Positions 17,769 to 26,290 are shown, numbered from the stretch's first letter. The stretch: 64,000 bases of DNA from Lewinellaceae bacterium (GCA_020636005.1 JACJYR010000001.1:3166501-3230500), one strand, 5' to 3'. Numbers and translations are program-made. Notes: generated from the letters alone by a model not told the origin.

Positions 17769-17853
17769 GCTTGTGTATTTGTGTGTTTGCAGTACCTCGT
17801 AAATACATAAACACGAAAATTCACAAACACAACTTGTTCCGAATTCGCTTCGG
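17769..17853. repeat. Two-letter inverted repeat, copy 4, with shared CCG...TTCGG tail
   Basis: G/T arm 17769-17790 (TTGTGTATTTGTGTG words), A/C arm 17800-17835 (ATACATAAACACG, CACAAACACAAC words). It is followed by ACTTGTTCCGAATTCGCTTCGG, written here as ACTTGTTCCG plus AATTCGCTTCGG, nearly identical to 11311-11333, showing that the tail travels with the element. Confidence 0.65.
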
Positions 17854-17971
17854 GAAAAAGCCCTAACCAGGATTTGTCAAAGAACCTTTTTTAATAATAC
17901 AGATGGTCAAAGGGTCTGTGTAACAACAGGCCCTTTGCTCTTCCTGACTGTTAAGTAGCAATGTTACTTTC

Positions 17972-18586
17972 TCAAAACCACCGCCCCACCCGCCGCCCGT
18001 ACTCCAGGTAATCTTCACCATGCGCCTGCCGCAAATAAACCTCCTCCAGCCGCACTTGTACCTGCAAAACCACATAAGCCAACAACATTACGGCAAACGT
18101 CAGTGCATTTGGCAGCACTAGAAACAGCCCTGCCATCGTCATCAGCATACCCAGGAAAATGGGATTGCGGGAAAAACGGAAAGCTCCTGTCGTTATCAAT
18201 TCCGTTTTTTGTTTTTCATCAAAACCCACCCGCCAGGAGCGGTTCATTTGGTATTGGGCTATTATGATCATCAATAAAGACAGGTGCAGCAGGATGAGGC
18301 CAACCCATTTTACAAAAACGATGTCCAGGAAGTAAGCGGGCAAAAGGTAAGGCTTCCAGGAAGGGACGAGAGCATTTACCAGCAAGGCAACCAATACCAT
18401 CAAGAACAGCCACCGGAAAACTTTCCCGATGAAGCCTTGGGCCGAGTCGTCATTGGGCACAACGAATACTTTTTGCCCTGTTTGGCGGACAACACGCCAA
18501 CGGGGTAGCGCCATCGTCAGTAGCAGGTAAGCGAAGAAGAAAATAAGCAGGTACAATTCCATTTTCAAAAAGAGTTTTCCAGTCAT
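17972..18586 (-). CDS. Isoprenylcysteine carboxyl methyltransferase (ICMT)-like integral membrane protein
   Basis: 204 residues, four to five hydrophobic helices. The C-terminal half holds the PEMT/ICMT SAM-binding signature: FRFSRNPIFLGMLMTMAG followed by the EE motif in VRLEEVYLRQAHGEDYLEYGRRVGRW. Such enzymes methylate lipids, isoprenyl groups or small molecules at the membrane; bacterial members have no assigned substrate in most cases. The first Met (MTGKLFLKM) was kept; the second Met eight residues later is possible. Confidence 0.82.
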   Translation of the reverse strand: MTGKLFLKMELYLLIFFFAYLLLTMALPRWRVVRQTGQKVFVVPNDDSAQGFIGKVFRWLFLMVLVALLVNALVPSWKPYLLPAYFLDIVFVKWVGLILLHLSLLMIIIAQYQMNRSWRVGFDEKQKTELITTGAFRFSRNPIFLGMLMTMAGLFLVLPNALTFAVMLLAYVVLQVQVRLEEVYLRQAHGEDYLEYGRRVGRWF

Positions 18587-18633
18587 CCGGGAAAGAATGG
18601 CAATTTACTGCCCCCCAGCAAACCCACCTTATA

Positions 18634-18641
18634 TATCTTTG
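18634..18641 (+). promoter_or_regulatory. Candidate -7 box TATCTTTG before mqnC
   Basis: Perfect TAnnTTTG followed by TTCTGC, about 78 bases before the mqnC ATG. No -33 box recognised. Confidence 0.45.
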
Positions 18642-18670
18642 TTCTGCTTTTACAAAATCCCAAGTTGACT

Positions 18671-18716
18671 ACCCAATTCACTAATTCACCAATTTACCAA
18701 TCCACTAATTTTCCTA
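18671..18716 (+). repeat. Single A/C/T-word arm before mqnC
   Basis: Near-tandem words (CCAATTCACTAATTCACC, AATTTACCAATCCACTAA) directly before the start codon. It resembles one arm of the two-letter repeats without its partner. Confidence 0.5.
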
Positions 18717-18718
18717 TA

Positions 18719-19861
18719 ATGCGCACAGACGACCTTTTGCAAAATGCCCTGAACCTCGAAGGCCTCACCGCTGAAGAAGGTGTGTTCCTATTTGAAAATG
18801 CTCCCACGGCAGAACTGATGTATGTGGGCAACCGCCTCCGTCAGCACCATGTGCCGGGAGATGTGGTCACATGGATCATTGACCGCAACTCCAACACGAC
18901 CAACGTCTGCATCGCCAACTGCAAGTTTTGCAACTTCTTCCGCAGGCCCGGACATGATGAGAGCTACATTACTACCATTGAAGAATACAAGCAAAAAATA
19001 GAGGAGACCTTTGCCTTTGGCGGCGAGCAGTTGTTGCTGCAAGGTGGCCATCACCCCGATTTGGGCCTTTCTTTTTACACCAATTTATTCAGCGAACTAA
19101 AAGCGCTTTACCCCACCTTGAAACTTCATGCCCTCGGCCCGCCCGAAATTGCGCACATCACCAAATTGGAAAAATCCACCCACTACGAAGTGCTGAAAGC
19201 GCTGAAAGCATCGGGCCTCGACAGCCTGCCAGGGGCAGGTGCGGAAATCCTGGACGACCGGGTGCGCCGTCTAATTTCAGCAGGCAAGTGCGGCGCAAAA
19301 GAATGGCTCGACGTGATGCGGGCCGCCCACCAACTGCACCTGACCACCTCTGCTACCATGATGTTCGGCCACATAGAAACAAACCTGGAGCGCATGGAGC
19401 ATTTGGTGAAAATCAGGGAGGTGCAGGCCGAAAAACCAGCGGATGCCAAAGGCTTTCTTGCCTTCATCCCCTGGCCGTTCCAGGATGAGGACACCATTTT
19501 GAAAAAACTGAAGCGCGCCCGCAACACCTGCACGGGCGACGAATATGTGCGTATGATAGCCATGAGCCGAATCATGTTGCCGAACGTGGTAAATGTGCAG
19601 GCCAGTTGGTTGACGGTCGGCAAACAAGTAGCGCAACTGTGCCTCCACGCCGGGGCCAACGACTTCGGCAGTATCATGATCGAGGAAAACGTAGTGTCGG
19701 CGGCGGGTGCCAGGTTCCGGTTTACAGCCGATGGCATCCAGAAGGCCATCCAGGAGGCAGGCTACACTCCCCAACTGCGCAACCAGCAATACGAATACCG
19801 GCAACTGCCGGCCCTGATGAAACAGCAGGAGTTGGATCGTGCCTCCATGATCGTGGACTAA
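18719..19861 (+). CDS. mqnC: Cyclic dehypoxanthinyl futalosine synthase
   Basis: 380 residues from the ATG at 18719. A radical SAM enzyme that converts dehypoxanthine futalosine to its cyclic form in the futalosine route of menaquinone synthesis. The iron-sulfur cysteines are Cys64, Cys68 and Cys71 (CIANCKFC). Other fitting parts: FGGEQLLLQGGHHPDL, DSLPGAGAEIL, ATMMFGHIE, LAFIPWPFQ and HAGANDFGSIMIEENVV. The window has no other mqn gene, so the pathway is scattered. Confidence 0.94.
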   Translation: MRTDDLLQNALNLEGLTAEEGVFLFENAPTAELMYVGNRLRQHHVPGDVVTWIIDRNSNTTNVCIANCKFCNFFRRPGHDESYITTIEEYKQKIEETFAFGGEQLLLQGGHHPDLGLSFYTNLFSELKALYPTLKLHALGPPEIAHITKLEKSTHYEVLKALKASGLDSLPGAGAEILDDRVRRLISAGKCGAKEWLDVMRAAHQLHLTTSATMMFGHIETNLERMEHLVKIREVQAEKPADAKGFLAFIPWPFQDEDTILKKLKRARNTCTGDEYVRMIAMSRIMLPNVVNVQASWLTVGKQVAQLCLHAGANDFGSIMIEENVVSAAGARFRFTADGIQKAIQEAGYTPQLRNQQYEYRQLPALMKQQELDRASMIVD

Positions 19862-19926
19862 AAGGGGACGGGCGGTAATTGAAGCTGGCCAAGCTTTCGA
19901 TTGAACAAATGGTTTCCCTGGTTTTC

Positions 19927-20910
19927 CTATCCGTTCTTTAATATGGCGGGGCGCTGTGTGATTTCATGGTAGCAAATCACGCCCTCGCAGAAGTAGTGGG
20001 CAACCATGCTCTTGCGGGTGGCACCAGGTTGGGAAATAGCGCTTCCCCCGTGCAGCAGGTTGGCATGCCAGATCAGCACATCCCCCTTTTTAGCGAAGAA
20101 ATGTTCTTTTCGGAAATCGTGTGCTGCTATGAGCTTTTCGATCCGGTCTTCATAGCGGCGGTTGCTTTCTTCGCCAAGGCTCCAGGCAGTGTTGCCCGAT
20201 TCGTAGTCCTGGCAGGTGATGTAGGGCAGCCGGTGGCTACCGGGGTAGTAAAACAGGGCACCGTTTCCTTCATGGCAATCTTCCAGGGCCGTCCAGGATG
20301 CAATGAGGTAGCCAGGCGGCTCGGTGGTCATGTGGATGCTGTCGGAGTGGGCCCGTTGTTCGCTGCCTTCCCGGAAGTTGATGGTCTGGAAAGGGATAAC
20401 CTTTTTGCCCATCGCAAAATTCAGGAGGTTTAAAAGGCGGTCATTTTTAAAAAAATCCTGATCAAGGGCAGTAGAAAATCGGTAGGCATCCATGACTTTT
20501 CTGCCCGTATAGTTGAAATCTGTCTTATGCTCCCGAAGCAAGCGATCCATTTCATCGTTGGCTTTGGCTACCGATGCCGGGCTGTAAAAACCTTCGAAGA
20601 TCATGTAGCCCTTGTTGACGAATTGCCTTAGCTGCGCCTGTTCGGGTGCGCTGAATTTTTGAAAATCGGGATGTTCTTCCAGCGCATGTTCGGCACCTGG
20701 CCGGTCGAGCCAGGGTATCTCGGTGGAATGTTTTTTGAAGTCGTGGCTGCCGATGGGGCTAAAAACACTTTTCCGCAGGCCATGCTTTTTATAGAGATTT
20801 TTATTGTGCCGGAGTTTGTCAGCGTTCAACAGGTTGTTGATAACATAGGAGATTTTGAGCCCACGCAGGACGCCTGTTTGTTTTTTGAAAATATCACGTA
20901 GTGAAACCAT
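19927..20910 (-). CDS. Phytanoyl-CoA dioxygenase (PhyH) family protein
   Basis: 327 residues; an Fe(II)/2-oxoglutarate oxygenase. The iron-binding HxD is in RAHSDSIHM and the distal His in NLLHGGSAI; an Arg after it (TRKSMVAHYF) would bind 2-oxoglutarate. TALEDCHEGNGALFYYPGSH is the typical core. The substrate cannot be told from sequence; PhyH relatives hydroxylate lipids, amino acids or secondary metabolites. It is divergent from metF with about 180 bases between the start codons. Confidence 0.85.
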   Translation of the reverse strand: MVSLRDIFKKQTGVLRGLKISYVINNLLNADKLRHNKNLYKKHGLRKSVFSPIGSHDFKKHSTEIPWLDRPGAEHALEEHPDFQKFSAPEQAQLRQFVNKGYMIFEGFYSPASVAKANDEMDRLLREHKTDFNYTGRKVMDAYRFSTALDQDFFKNDRLLNLLNFAMGKKVIPFQTINFREGSEQRAHSDSIHMTTEPPGYLIASWTALEDCHEGNGALFYYPGSHRLPYITCQDYESGNTAWSLGEESNRRYEDRIEKLIAAHDFRKEHFFAKKGDVLIWHANLLHGGSAISQPGATRKSMVAHYFCEGVICYHEITQRPAILKNG

Positions 20911-20911
20911 G

Positions 20912-20944
20912 TTTGCAAAATAATGTAAGATGCTATTAGTTTTG
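20912..20944 (+). promoter_or_regulatory. Candidate metF promoter (TTTG-N21-TAGTTTTG)
   Basis: Both Bacteroidota elements are present: TTTG at 20912-20915 and TAGTTTTG at 20937-20944. The metF start is about 147 bases downstream. Confidence 0.5.
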
Positions 20945-21090
20945 CGAAAATAATGGTGATCGGGGACATTCCGCAGTGATTGTAAACGAAACCTTTGATT
21001 AACCGTTTTACGAACTTTTCGCAGATTCGAATATTCACGTTCATTTCACACAAATTACCATTGCTGCTGCCAGCCAGCCAAACCGCTACC

Positions 21091-22047
21091 ATGAAAGTAA
21101 ACCAATATTTAGAGAACGCCAATAACCAGACCCTGATTTCCTTTGAGGTGTTGCCGCCCTTGAAAGGGGGCAGTATGCAGGCTATCTTCGAGACGCTCGA
21201 CATGCTGATGGAGTTCAAGCCTCCCTTCATTGACGTCACCTACCACCGGGAAGATTTTGTTTATAAAAAAATGCCCAGTGGCTATTTTGAAAAAACCGCC
21301 ATTCGCAAACGGCCCGGCACAGTCGGAATCTGCGCCGCCATCATGCACCGGTATGGGGTGGACGCCGTGCCGCATTTGATTTGTGGCGGTTTCTCCAAAG
21401 AAGAAACAGAAAACGCTCTGATTGACCTTAATTTCCTGAACATTAACAACGTGCTGGCGCTACGTGGCGATGCCAGGACGTTTGATGGCAAATTTGTGCC
21501 GGAACCAGACGGCCATGAGTTCGCACTTGATCTGGTGAAGCAGATAGCCGATATGAACCAGGGGAAGTACCTAGATGAGGACATTGCCCAAGGCGAAAAA
21601 ACCGATTTCTGTATCGGCATAGCAGGCTACCCGGAAAAGCATTTTGAATCGCCCAACCTCCAAATTGATCTGGATTACACAAAGGAAAAAGTAGATGCGG
21701 GTGCAGATTATATAGTGACACAAATGTTTTTCGACAACAAGCACTATTTCAGTTATGTGGATGCCTGCCGTAAAGCGGGTATTAACGTCCCGATTGTTCC
21801 CGGCCTCAAACCCCTGACCAAAGCTTACCAACTCAACTCCATCCCCCGTCATTTCCATATAGACATACCGGAGGAACTGGCCAAGGAACTGGCTAAGGCT
21901 ACTACTGCCAAAGCCCGCCAGCAAGCTGGGGTGGAGTGGTGCATCATGCAGTCAAAGGAATTGAAAGCAAAGGGGGCTCCCTGCCTTCACTACTATACGA
22001 TGGGCGATGCCGATACAATTCGGCAGGTGGCTGAGTCAGTTTTTTAA
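21091..22047 (+). CDS. metF: Methylenetetrahydrofolate reductase
   Basis: 318 residues from the ATG at 21091; the frame is open further upstream but without homology. It reduces 5,10-methylene-THF to 5-methyl-THF for methionine synthesis, using FAD and NAD(P)H. Typical parts: ISFEVLPPLKGG near the N-terminus, FIDVTYHRED, the folate-binding HLICGGFSKEETENAL and ALRGDA, and ADYIVTQMFFDNKHYFSYVD with VPGLKPLTK. Length is normal for bacterial MetF. Confidence 0.95.
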   Translation: MKVNQYLENANNQTLISFEVLPPLKGGSMQAIFETLDMLMEFKPPFIDVTYHREDFVYKKMPSGYFEKTAIRKRPGTVGICAAIMHRYGVDAVPHLICGGFSKEETENALIDLNFLNINNVLALRGDARTFDGKFVPEPDGHEFALDLVKQIADMNQGKYLDEDIAQGEKTDFCIGIAGYPEKHFESPNLQIDLDYTKEKVDAGADYIVTQMFFDNKHYFSYVDACRKAGINVPIVPGLKPLTKAYQLNSIPRHFHIDIPEELAKELAKATTAKARQQAGVEWCIMQSKELKAKGAPCLHYYTMGDADTIRQVAESVF

Positions 22048-22094
22048 ACCTAAAACTTTCCTGTGGCGAAGGCCGGTTTTAGACTATCCTGACA

Positions 22095-22655
22095 TCAGTC
22101 TTTCTTCCATTTGATATTGCAGCCAGCGCTGGGATACTGTTTTTTCTCCACTTCATGGCCGCCCAGCATTGCATCCAGTGCAGCCCTTAGATCTTTGCCT
22201 GTCAGTGGCTTGCCGGAATTGGGGCGGCTGTCGTCCAGGCGACCCCTGTAAACGAGTTTCTTTCTCCCATCAAAAACATAAAAATCGGGCGTACAGGCAG
22301 CATCATAGGCTTTGGCCACTGCCTGTGTTTCGTCGTAAAGATAGGGGAAAGGGTACCCTGCCTCCGAAGCTACTGTTTTCATCTTGTCAGGGGCATCGGC
22401 AGGGTAATGCTTCACGTCGTTGGAACTGATGGCGACGAAGCCGACGCCCTGTTTTTGGTAGTCATTGGCTAAACGTACGATTTCAGGGTTGACGTGGATG
22501 ACGTATGGGCAATGGTTACAGATGAACATAACGACGGTGCCTTTGTCAGTTGCAACATCGTTTAAGGTGATCATTTTCCCAGAAATTGTATCGGGCAAAG
22601 TAAAGCTGGGCGCCTCTGTTCCGAGCGCCATCATGTTTGATTCGGTATAGGCCAT
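22095..22655 (-). CDS. Thioredoxin-fold redoxin (CNHCPY type)
   Basis: 186 residues, no signal peptide. A thioredoxin/AhpC-like fold with the redox motif CNHCPY and the segments VGFVAISSND, YDAACTPDFYVFD and the terminal PSAGCNIKWKKD, characteristic of a family common in Bacteroidota and cyanobacteria. It probably reduces disulfides or peroxides. It is the last gene of the minus-strand run that starts with cysM, 58 bases after the MoeZ-like gene, and could supply electrons to persulfide intermediates on the rhodanese or the carrier (inference). Confidence 0.83.
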   Translation of the reverse strand: MAYTESNMMALGTEAPSFTLPDTISGKMITLNDVATDKGTVVMFICNHCPYVIHVNPEIVRLANDYQKQGVGFVAISSNDVKHYPADAPDKMKTVASEAGYPFPYLYDETQAVAKAYDAACTPDFYVFDGRKKLVYRGRLDDSRPNSGKPLTGKDLRAALDAMLGGHEVEKKQYPSAGCNIKWKKD

Positions 22656-22713
22656 TGAAAGGGCTTGTGTTTGAAAGAATTAAAAGATAGAACGGCCAAA
22701 TTAAGGCTTTGCC

Positions 22714-23856
22714 TCAATAAGCAGGCACTTCGCTGTCAATCTCTTTGCTCCAGGCCAGTATCCCCCCTTTCAGGTTGTAAAGGTTGTCAAAGCCAAAAAG
22801 GTCTTCCAGTTCGCGGATGGCGTTGGCGCTGCGCACCCCACTCCGGCAATGGACGATGACCTTTTTATTTTTTGAAATCCGGTGGGCAGCGCCGGCTACT
22901 GTAGCAAGCGGGATGAGTTCTCCATCGAGATTAGCGACGGCATATTCGTGTGGTTCTCTTACGTCAATCAATTGAAAATCAGCGCCTTGTTCAAACAATT
23001 CATGCAGTTCTTGTACAGACACCTCTTTGACCGCCCGCTTTTCAGCGGGTGGCTCGATGCCGCAGAATTGTTCGTAGTTGATCAGCTCCGTTATTTTTGT
23101 AGCAGGGCTTTTCTGCACTTTCAATATGCGGGTGGTAAAGCTCGCCGCATCGAAAAGGAACAACCTGCCGGCGAGTGGCTCGCCGACGCCTGTGACGACT
23201 TTAATGACCTCGCTGGCCTGCATGGAGCCGATAATGCCAGGCAACACACCGAGCACACCGCCTTCGGCACAATTTGGGACGAGGCCCGGGGGCGGTGGTT
23301 CTGGAAACATATCCCGGTAATTTGGCCCCCTGGTTCCATCTGCGTTCAAAAAATTGAAAACGGAGACCTGCCCCTCGAATTGGAAAATGGAAGCATAGAC
23401 GTTTACCTTTCCGGCGAGTACACAAGCATCGTTTACCAGGTAACGGGTCGGGAAATTATCGGTGCCATCGGCGACCACGTCGTACTGGCTAACCAGTTCG
23501 AGCGCATTTTCCCTGGTGAAACGGGTTTTATAAACAATAATGTTGATGTGGGGATTGAGCGCTTCGAGCCTGCTTTTGGCCGTCTCGGCCTTTGAATGGC
23601 CAACGTCGTTCACGTTAAAAAGTATCTGTCGCTGGAGGTTGCTTTCATCCACGGTATCGAAGTCAACGATGCCAATGGTACCGACGCCGGCCGCTGCCAG
23701 GTACAGCAGTACCGGGCTGCCCAACCCACCGGATCCGATGACGAGCACCTTGGCTTGTTTCAGTTTCTTTTGCCCTTCCAGCCCAAATTCTGGGATGGTG
23801 ATATGGCGGGCATAGCGGGCCATTTCGGCACCGCTCAATTGAATATCCTGGTTCAT
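22714..23856 (-). CDS. MoeZ-like E1 activating enzyme with C-terminal rhodanese
   Basis: 380 residues from the ATG at 23856 (an in-frame extension of 15 residues exists). Residues 1-255 are a ThiF/MoeB adenylation domain: GSGGLGSP (41-48) binds ATP, and Cys196 in VPNCAEGGVLG is the likely catalytic Cys. The two CxxC zinc pairs of E. coli MoeB are absent. Residues about 275-380 are a rhodanese with Cys337 in VHCRSGVRS. Such fusions adenylate the Gly-Gly end of a ubiquitin-like carrier and turn it into a thiocarboxylate. In this operon the partner is the MoaD-like carrier at 24367. Confidence 0.9.
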   Translation of the reverse strand: MNQDIQLSGAEMARYARHITIPEFGLEGQKKLKQAKVLVIGSGGLGSPVLLYLAAAGVGTIGIVDFDTVDESNLQRQILFNVNDVGHSKAETAKSRLEALNPHINIIVYKTRFTRENALELVSQYDVVADGTDNFPTRYLVNDACVLAGKVNVYASIFQFEGQVSVFNFLNADGTRGPNYRDMFPEPPPPGLVPNCAEGGVLGVLPGIIGSMQASEVIKVVTGVGEPLAGRLFLFDAASFTTRILKVQKSPATKITELINYEQFCGIEPPAEKRAVKEVSVQELHELFEQGADFQLIDVREPHEYAVANLDGELIPLATVAGAAHRISKNKKVIVHCRSGVRSANAIRELEDLFGFDNLYNLKGGILAWSKEIDSEVPAY

Positions 23857-23897
23857 GAATTCGATTTTTTTTTGAAAAACAACTCGCCCTGCGCCTG

Positions 23898-24341
23898 TCA
23901 CCTGGAGTGGATGGCACGCAGTACGATGTCGTAAACATAGTTGCTGTCAGGGTTATCGCTGACGGGGAAAACGATGGTCATACTATCACCAACTGCCATG
24001 TGGCGCAGGCCTTCAACCAAAGCCTGGGGGTCGTTTTTGGCATCCTCTTCTGAGGGGATGATGCCGCCGCTTGGTGTACCCCCAAAGTTGGTTTGAACTA
24101 TTCTCCCTCCCTGCCGCATTTGGTAATTATAAAAAACGACCTGCGAGGGAAGGGGTTTTGGCCCCTCGTTCTTGATGTAGTGCCAGTATTCAAAGTTCCC
24201 GATTTCAGTATGTTCACCTGGGGGCCTTTGCTGTACGGCGGGCTGTGCCTTTTTGGCTTCGGGTTCATCCGTTTTTGGTTGCTCGTTTTTACAAAAAACA
24301 AACAGGGTACTGGCAAATAAAATAAGCAACAGATTTTTCAT
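23898..24341 (-). CDS. FKBP-like lipoprotein
   Basis: 147 residues with a lipoprotein signal ending FVFC, a linker rich in K/E/P, then a domain with GPKPLPSQVVFYNYQMRQGG, a central LVEGLRHMAVGDSMTIVFP and a C-terminal DSNYVYDIVLRAI. This is the pattern of FKBP-type peptidyl-prolyl isomerases (the G-x-x-x-M-x-x-G-x-x-x-x-x-x-x-P step). Key aromatic active-site residues are only partly kept, so isomerase activity is uncertain. Its place inside a cytoplasmic cysteine operon is odd, since it would be exported. Confidence 0.65.
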   Translation of the reverse strand: MKNLLLILFASTLFVFCKNEQPKTDEPEAKKAQPAVQQRPPGEHTEIGNFEYWHYIKNEGPKPLPSQVVFYNYQMRQGGRIVQTNFGGTPSGGIIPSEEDAKNDPQALVEGLRHMAVGDSMTIVFPVSDNPDSNYVYDIVLRAIHSR

Positions 24342-24366
24342 AATGGATTGGATGTTAGCAAGTTAG

Positions 24367-24642
24367 TTAACAGCCGCCAGCAATGGCGGGCACAATACTA
24401 ATGACTGCGTTTTCAGCGACGGAGGTGGCTTCTTTTTGAAGGGAGTTGATATCCTCTTCGCCCAGGTAAACCTTGATAAATGAACGAAGTTTATTATTGT
24501 CATCCAGCAAATGCTTTGACAGTGCCTGGTGGTTATCGATTAGCTCCTGGATGGCCTCCCCGATGGTCTGGCCTTTGGTTTCAAATGTCGCAGTGTTGCC
24601 GGTAAATTTACGCAGGGGCGTCGGGATGATGATTTTTGCCAT
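24367..24642 (-). CDS. cysO: CysO/MoaD-like ubiquitin-fold sulfur carrier ending in Gly-Gly-Cys
   Basis: 91 residues of beta-grasp fold (TPLRKFTGNTATFETKGQTI, then VYLGEEDINSL and ENAVISIVPAIAGG). Carriers of this type hold sulfur as a C-terminal Gly-Gly thiocarboxylate. Here the gene does not stop after Gly-Gly: one more codon, Cys, precedes the stop (bases 24367-24372 read in reverse give TGT TAA). The CysO cycle makes CysO-Gly-Gly-Cys as an intermediate, from which a JAMM protease releases cysteine, so the primary product already has that form. The neighbours cysM, JAMM protease and MoeZ-like E1 support a role in cysteine synthesis rather than molybdopterin. Confidence 0.88.
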   Translation of the reverse strand: MAKIIIPTPLRKFTGNTATFETKGQTIGEAIQELIDNHQALSKHLLDDNNKLRSFIKVYLGEEDINSLQKEATSVAENAVISIVPAIAGGC

Positions 24643-24651
24643 GATTTTTTG

Positions 24652-24707
24652 ATTTAGGATCGAAGTAAAAATAAGCTGACCATTTTATTTTAAAAAAACC
24701 TTTCCTC
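24652..24707 (-). repeat. Dispersed ~60-bp hairpin element, copy B
   Basis: On the minus strand it reads GGAAAGG, T7, AAAATAA, short spacer, TTATTTTTAC, TTCGATCCTAAAT and ends nine bases before the cysO ATG. It matches copy A at 8410-8472 with a shorter centre. Sitting in the 167-base gap between the JAMM gene and cysO, it may give cysO its own promoter or processing site. Confidence 0.6.
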
Positions 24708-24809
24708 GAAGTGGTTTCAGGATTATAAAATGACAGGTTATTTTTCACTCGTTACTTGATATTTAAAATGTTGAATAATTTTCATTTGAAGATGTAGTGC
24801 ATTTTTCAA

Positions 24810-25259
24810 TTAAACGGGTGAGAACGTGTCAGTTTCAATTTTCACCCTTTCTTCGTAAAATTCCTGTTTATCCTCTTTCAGTTGCCATGATTTGATGTCT
24901 GCAACTTTTCCGTCCATTACCGAAACGATGACGTATGAAAAATAAGGCATGGCCACAGACAGGTCATGTTGCGAGGCAATGGCCGGGTGGTTGGGGTGCG
25001 AATGATATACGCCGAGCAATGACAGGTTGTTTTCCAATGCGTAATTTTCTGCTTTCATATACTCAACCGGAGAAATCTCGAAACGCCGGCGTTGGTCGCC
25101 CTCTTTGCTATTGGCTACCGGTTTTGCCAATGTGATGCGTCGGCCGTTTTGTTCATCTCCGTAAAGAAAGCCGCAGCATTCATAGGGAAAAGCTTTCTCG
25201 CCATGACGATAGATGACATTCAGGGGAGCTTCCTCGATACTGATTTTGTAAGTGTTCAT
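24810..25259 (-). CDS. mec: Mec-like JAMM metalloprotease (M67 family)
   Basis: 149 residues. A JAMM/MPN domain with the full zinc signature: Glu27 in FPYECCGFLYG, then His86-x-His88-x10-Asp99 in GVYHSHPNHPAIASQHD, with Ser96 as second-shell residue. In the CysO route this enzyme cuts the C-terminal Cys from CysO-Cys, releasing free cysteine. Here it should also mature the genome-encoded Gly-Gly-Cys carrier. It starts 6 bases after the cysM stop, so the two are translated from one mRNA. Confidence 0.9.
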   Translation of the reverse strand: MNTYKISIEEAPLNVIYRHGEKAFPYECCGFLYGDEQNGRRITLAKPVANSKEGDQRRRFEISPVEYMKAENYALENNLSLLGVYHSHPNHPAIASQHDLSVAMPYFSYVIVSVMDGKVADIKSWQLKEDKQEFYEERVKIETDTFSPV

Positions 25260-25265
25260 TTTTTT

Positions 25266-26207
25266 TTAGTTGAAAATTTGTTTCATCACTTCAGAATACT
25301 TGTCTGCGTTATCGGCGAACGTAGTGACTATGACGCCATGCTCTATTTCCTCCGCTACCCTGATGGCACCAATGAGGTTGGCCGCAGCCGAAGGACTGAC
25401 GAGCAATCCTTCTTCACGGGCAATGCGGCGAATCATATCGTATGATTCCCAAGAATCAATTTCAAAAAGGCGATCAGCGAGGGCAGGGTCGTAGATTTTT
25501 GGTACGATGGCCGTTTCGAGGTGTTTCCAGCCTTCAAGTCCATGCATGGGGTTGTCCGGTTGCAGGGCTACCAGTTCGATGCTGTTGTTGAAATTTTTCA
25601 AGCCCCGCCCGGTACCGGTGAAGGTGCCTGTGGTACCCAAACCCGCTACGAAGTGGGTTACTTTTCCGCAGGTTTGCTGCCAAATTTCAGGGGCAGTTGT
25701 TTCAATATGAGCTTGCCAATTATGCTTATTGGCGTACTGATCGGCGTAAAAAAAACGATCCGGATATTCCCTGAAAAGCTCCTTTGCCTTTAACTGGGCA
25801 CCATCCGTGCCGTCAAAACGGGAGGTATAAACAATGTTTACACCCAGGGCTTCCAGAATGCTTTTCCGCTCAGAGGAGGCATTTTCCGGAAGGCAAAGGG
25901 TGACTGGTATCCCCAGTGCAGCACCAATAGACGCATAAGCAATCCCGGTGTTGCCACTGGTCGCATCGAGCAATTCCTGTCCTTTTCCCAAAGAACCCAA
26001 ACGGATTGCTTGTTTGATGATATTGAAAGCTGGGCGTGATTTTACGCTGCCACCTATCTGTTGCCATTCCAGCTTTGCCAGAATGCGGACACCCGGTTTT
26101 TGGAATACCCTTGTGATTTCGTGCAGGGGTGTCCTGCCAACCAGTTGGCCGGTACGCCATATTTTCTCTTCGGACGAGAGACGTTGTAGTTGAAAAGTTG
26201 CGGTCAT
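25266..26207 (-). CDS. cysM: Cysteine synthase, CysM type (PLP-dependent)
   Basis: 313 residues from the ATG at 26207; the frame stays open to 26294 through a terminator hairpin, and that extension is not homologous. Fold type II PLP enzyme: Lys56 in GGSVKSRPA binds PLP, TSGNTGIAYA binds the substrate carboxylate, GTTGTFTGTGRGLK holds the phosphate, and PSAAAN lies near the end. It replaces the activated hydroxyl of serine (O-acetyl or O-phospho) with sulfur. Next to a CysO-like carrier, a JAMM protease and an E1, the likely sulfur donor is the carrier thiocarboxylate. Preceded by a poly-Cys leader and terminator. Confidence 0.9.
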   Translation of the reverse strand: MTATFQLQRLSSEEKIWRTGQLVGRTPLHEITRVFQKPGVRILAKLEWQQIGGSVKSRPAFNIIKQAIRLGSLGKGQELLDATSGNTGIAYASIGAALGIPVTLCLPENASSERKSILEALGVNIVYTSRFDGTDGAQLKAKELFREYPDRFFYADQYANKHNWQAHIETTAPEIWQQTCGKVTHFVAGLGTTGTFTGTGRGLKNFNNSIELVALQPDNPMHGLEGWKHLETAIVPKIYDPALADRLFEIDSWESYDMIRRIAREEGLLVSPSAAANLIGAIRVAEEIEHGVIVTTFADNADKYSEVMKQIFN

Positions 26208-26231
26208 GAGATTTTCAAAAGTTATGAAAAC

Positions 26232-26265
26232 AAAAAAGCCTTTCCGGTTGCGGAAAGGCTTTTTT
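26232..26265 (-). terminator. Attenuator terminator hairpin upstream of cysM
   Basis: A perfect 15-bp stem: 26232-26246 pairs with 26251-26265, loop GTTG. Read on the minus strand it is AAAAAAGCCTTTCCG, loop, CGGAAAGGCTTTTTT, ending in a T-run 24 bases before the cysM ATG. Its first arm can instead pair with GGAAAGGCT at 26316-26308, inside the end of the leader peptide gene, which would free the T-run arm. It therefore looks like the terminator of a translation-coupled attenuator. Confidence 0.85.
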
Positions 26266-26290
26266 GTTTGATAATCAAGTAATTGCATCA

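Noticed and set aside
20945..21090. SAM riboswitch in the metF leader
   Set aside because: No helix set or conserved core of known SAM riboswitches could be seen; only a promoter candidate.
24700..24725. Terminator between mec and cysO
   Set aside because: On the minus strand AAACC/GGTTT plus a T-run is too short and mismatched; it overlaps the dispersed ~60-bp element instead.
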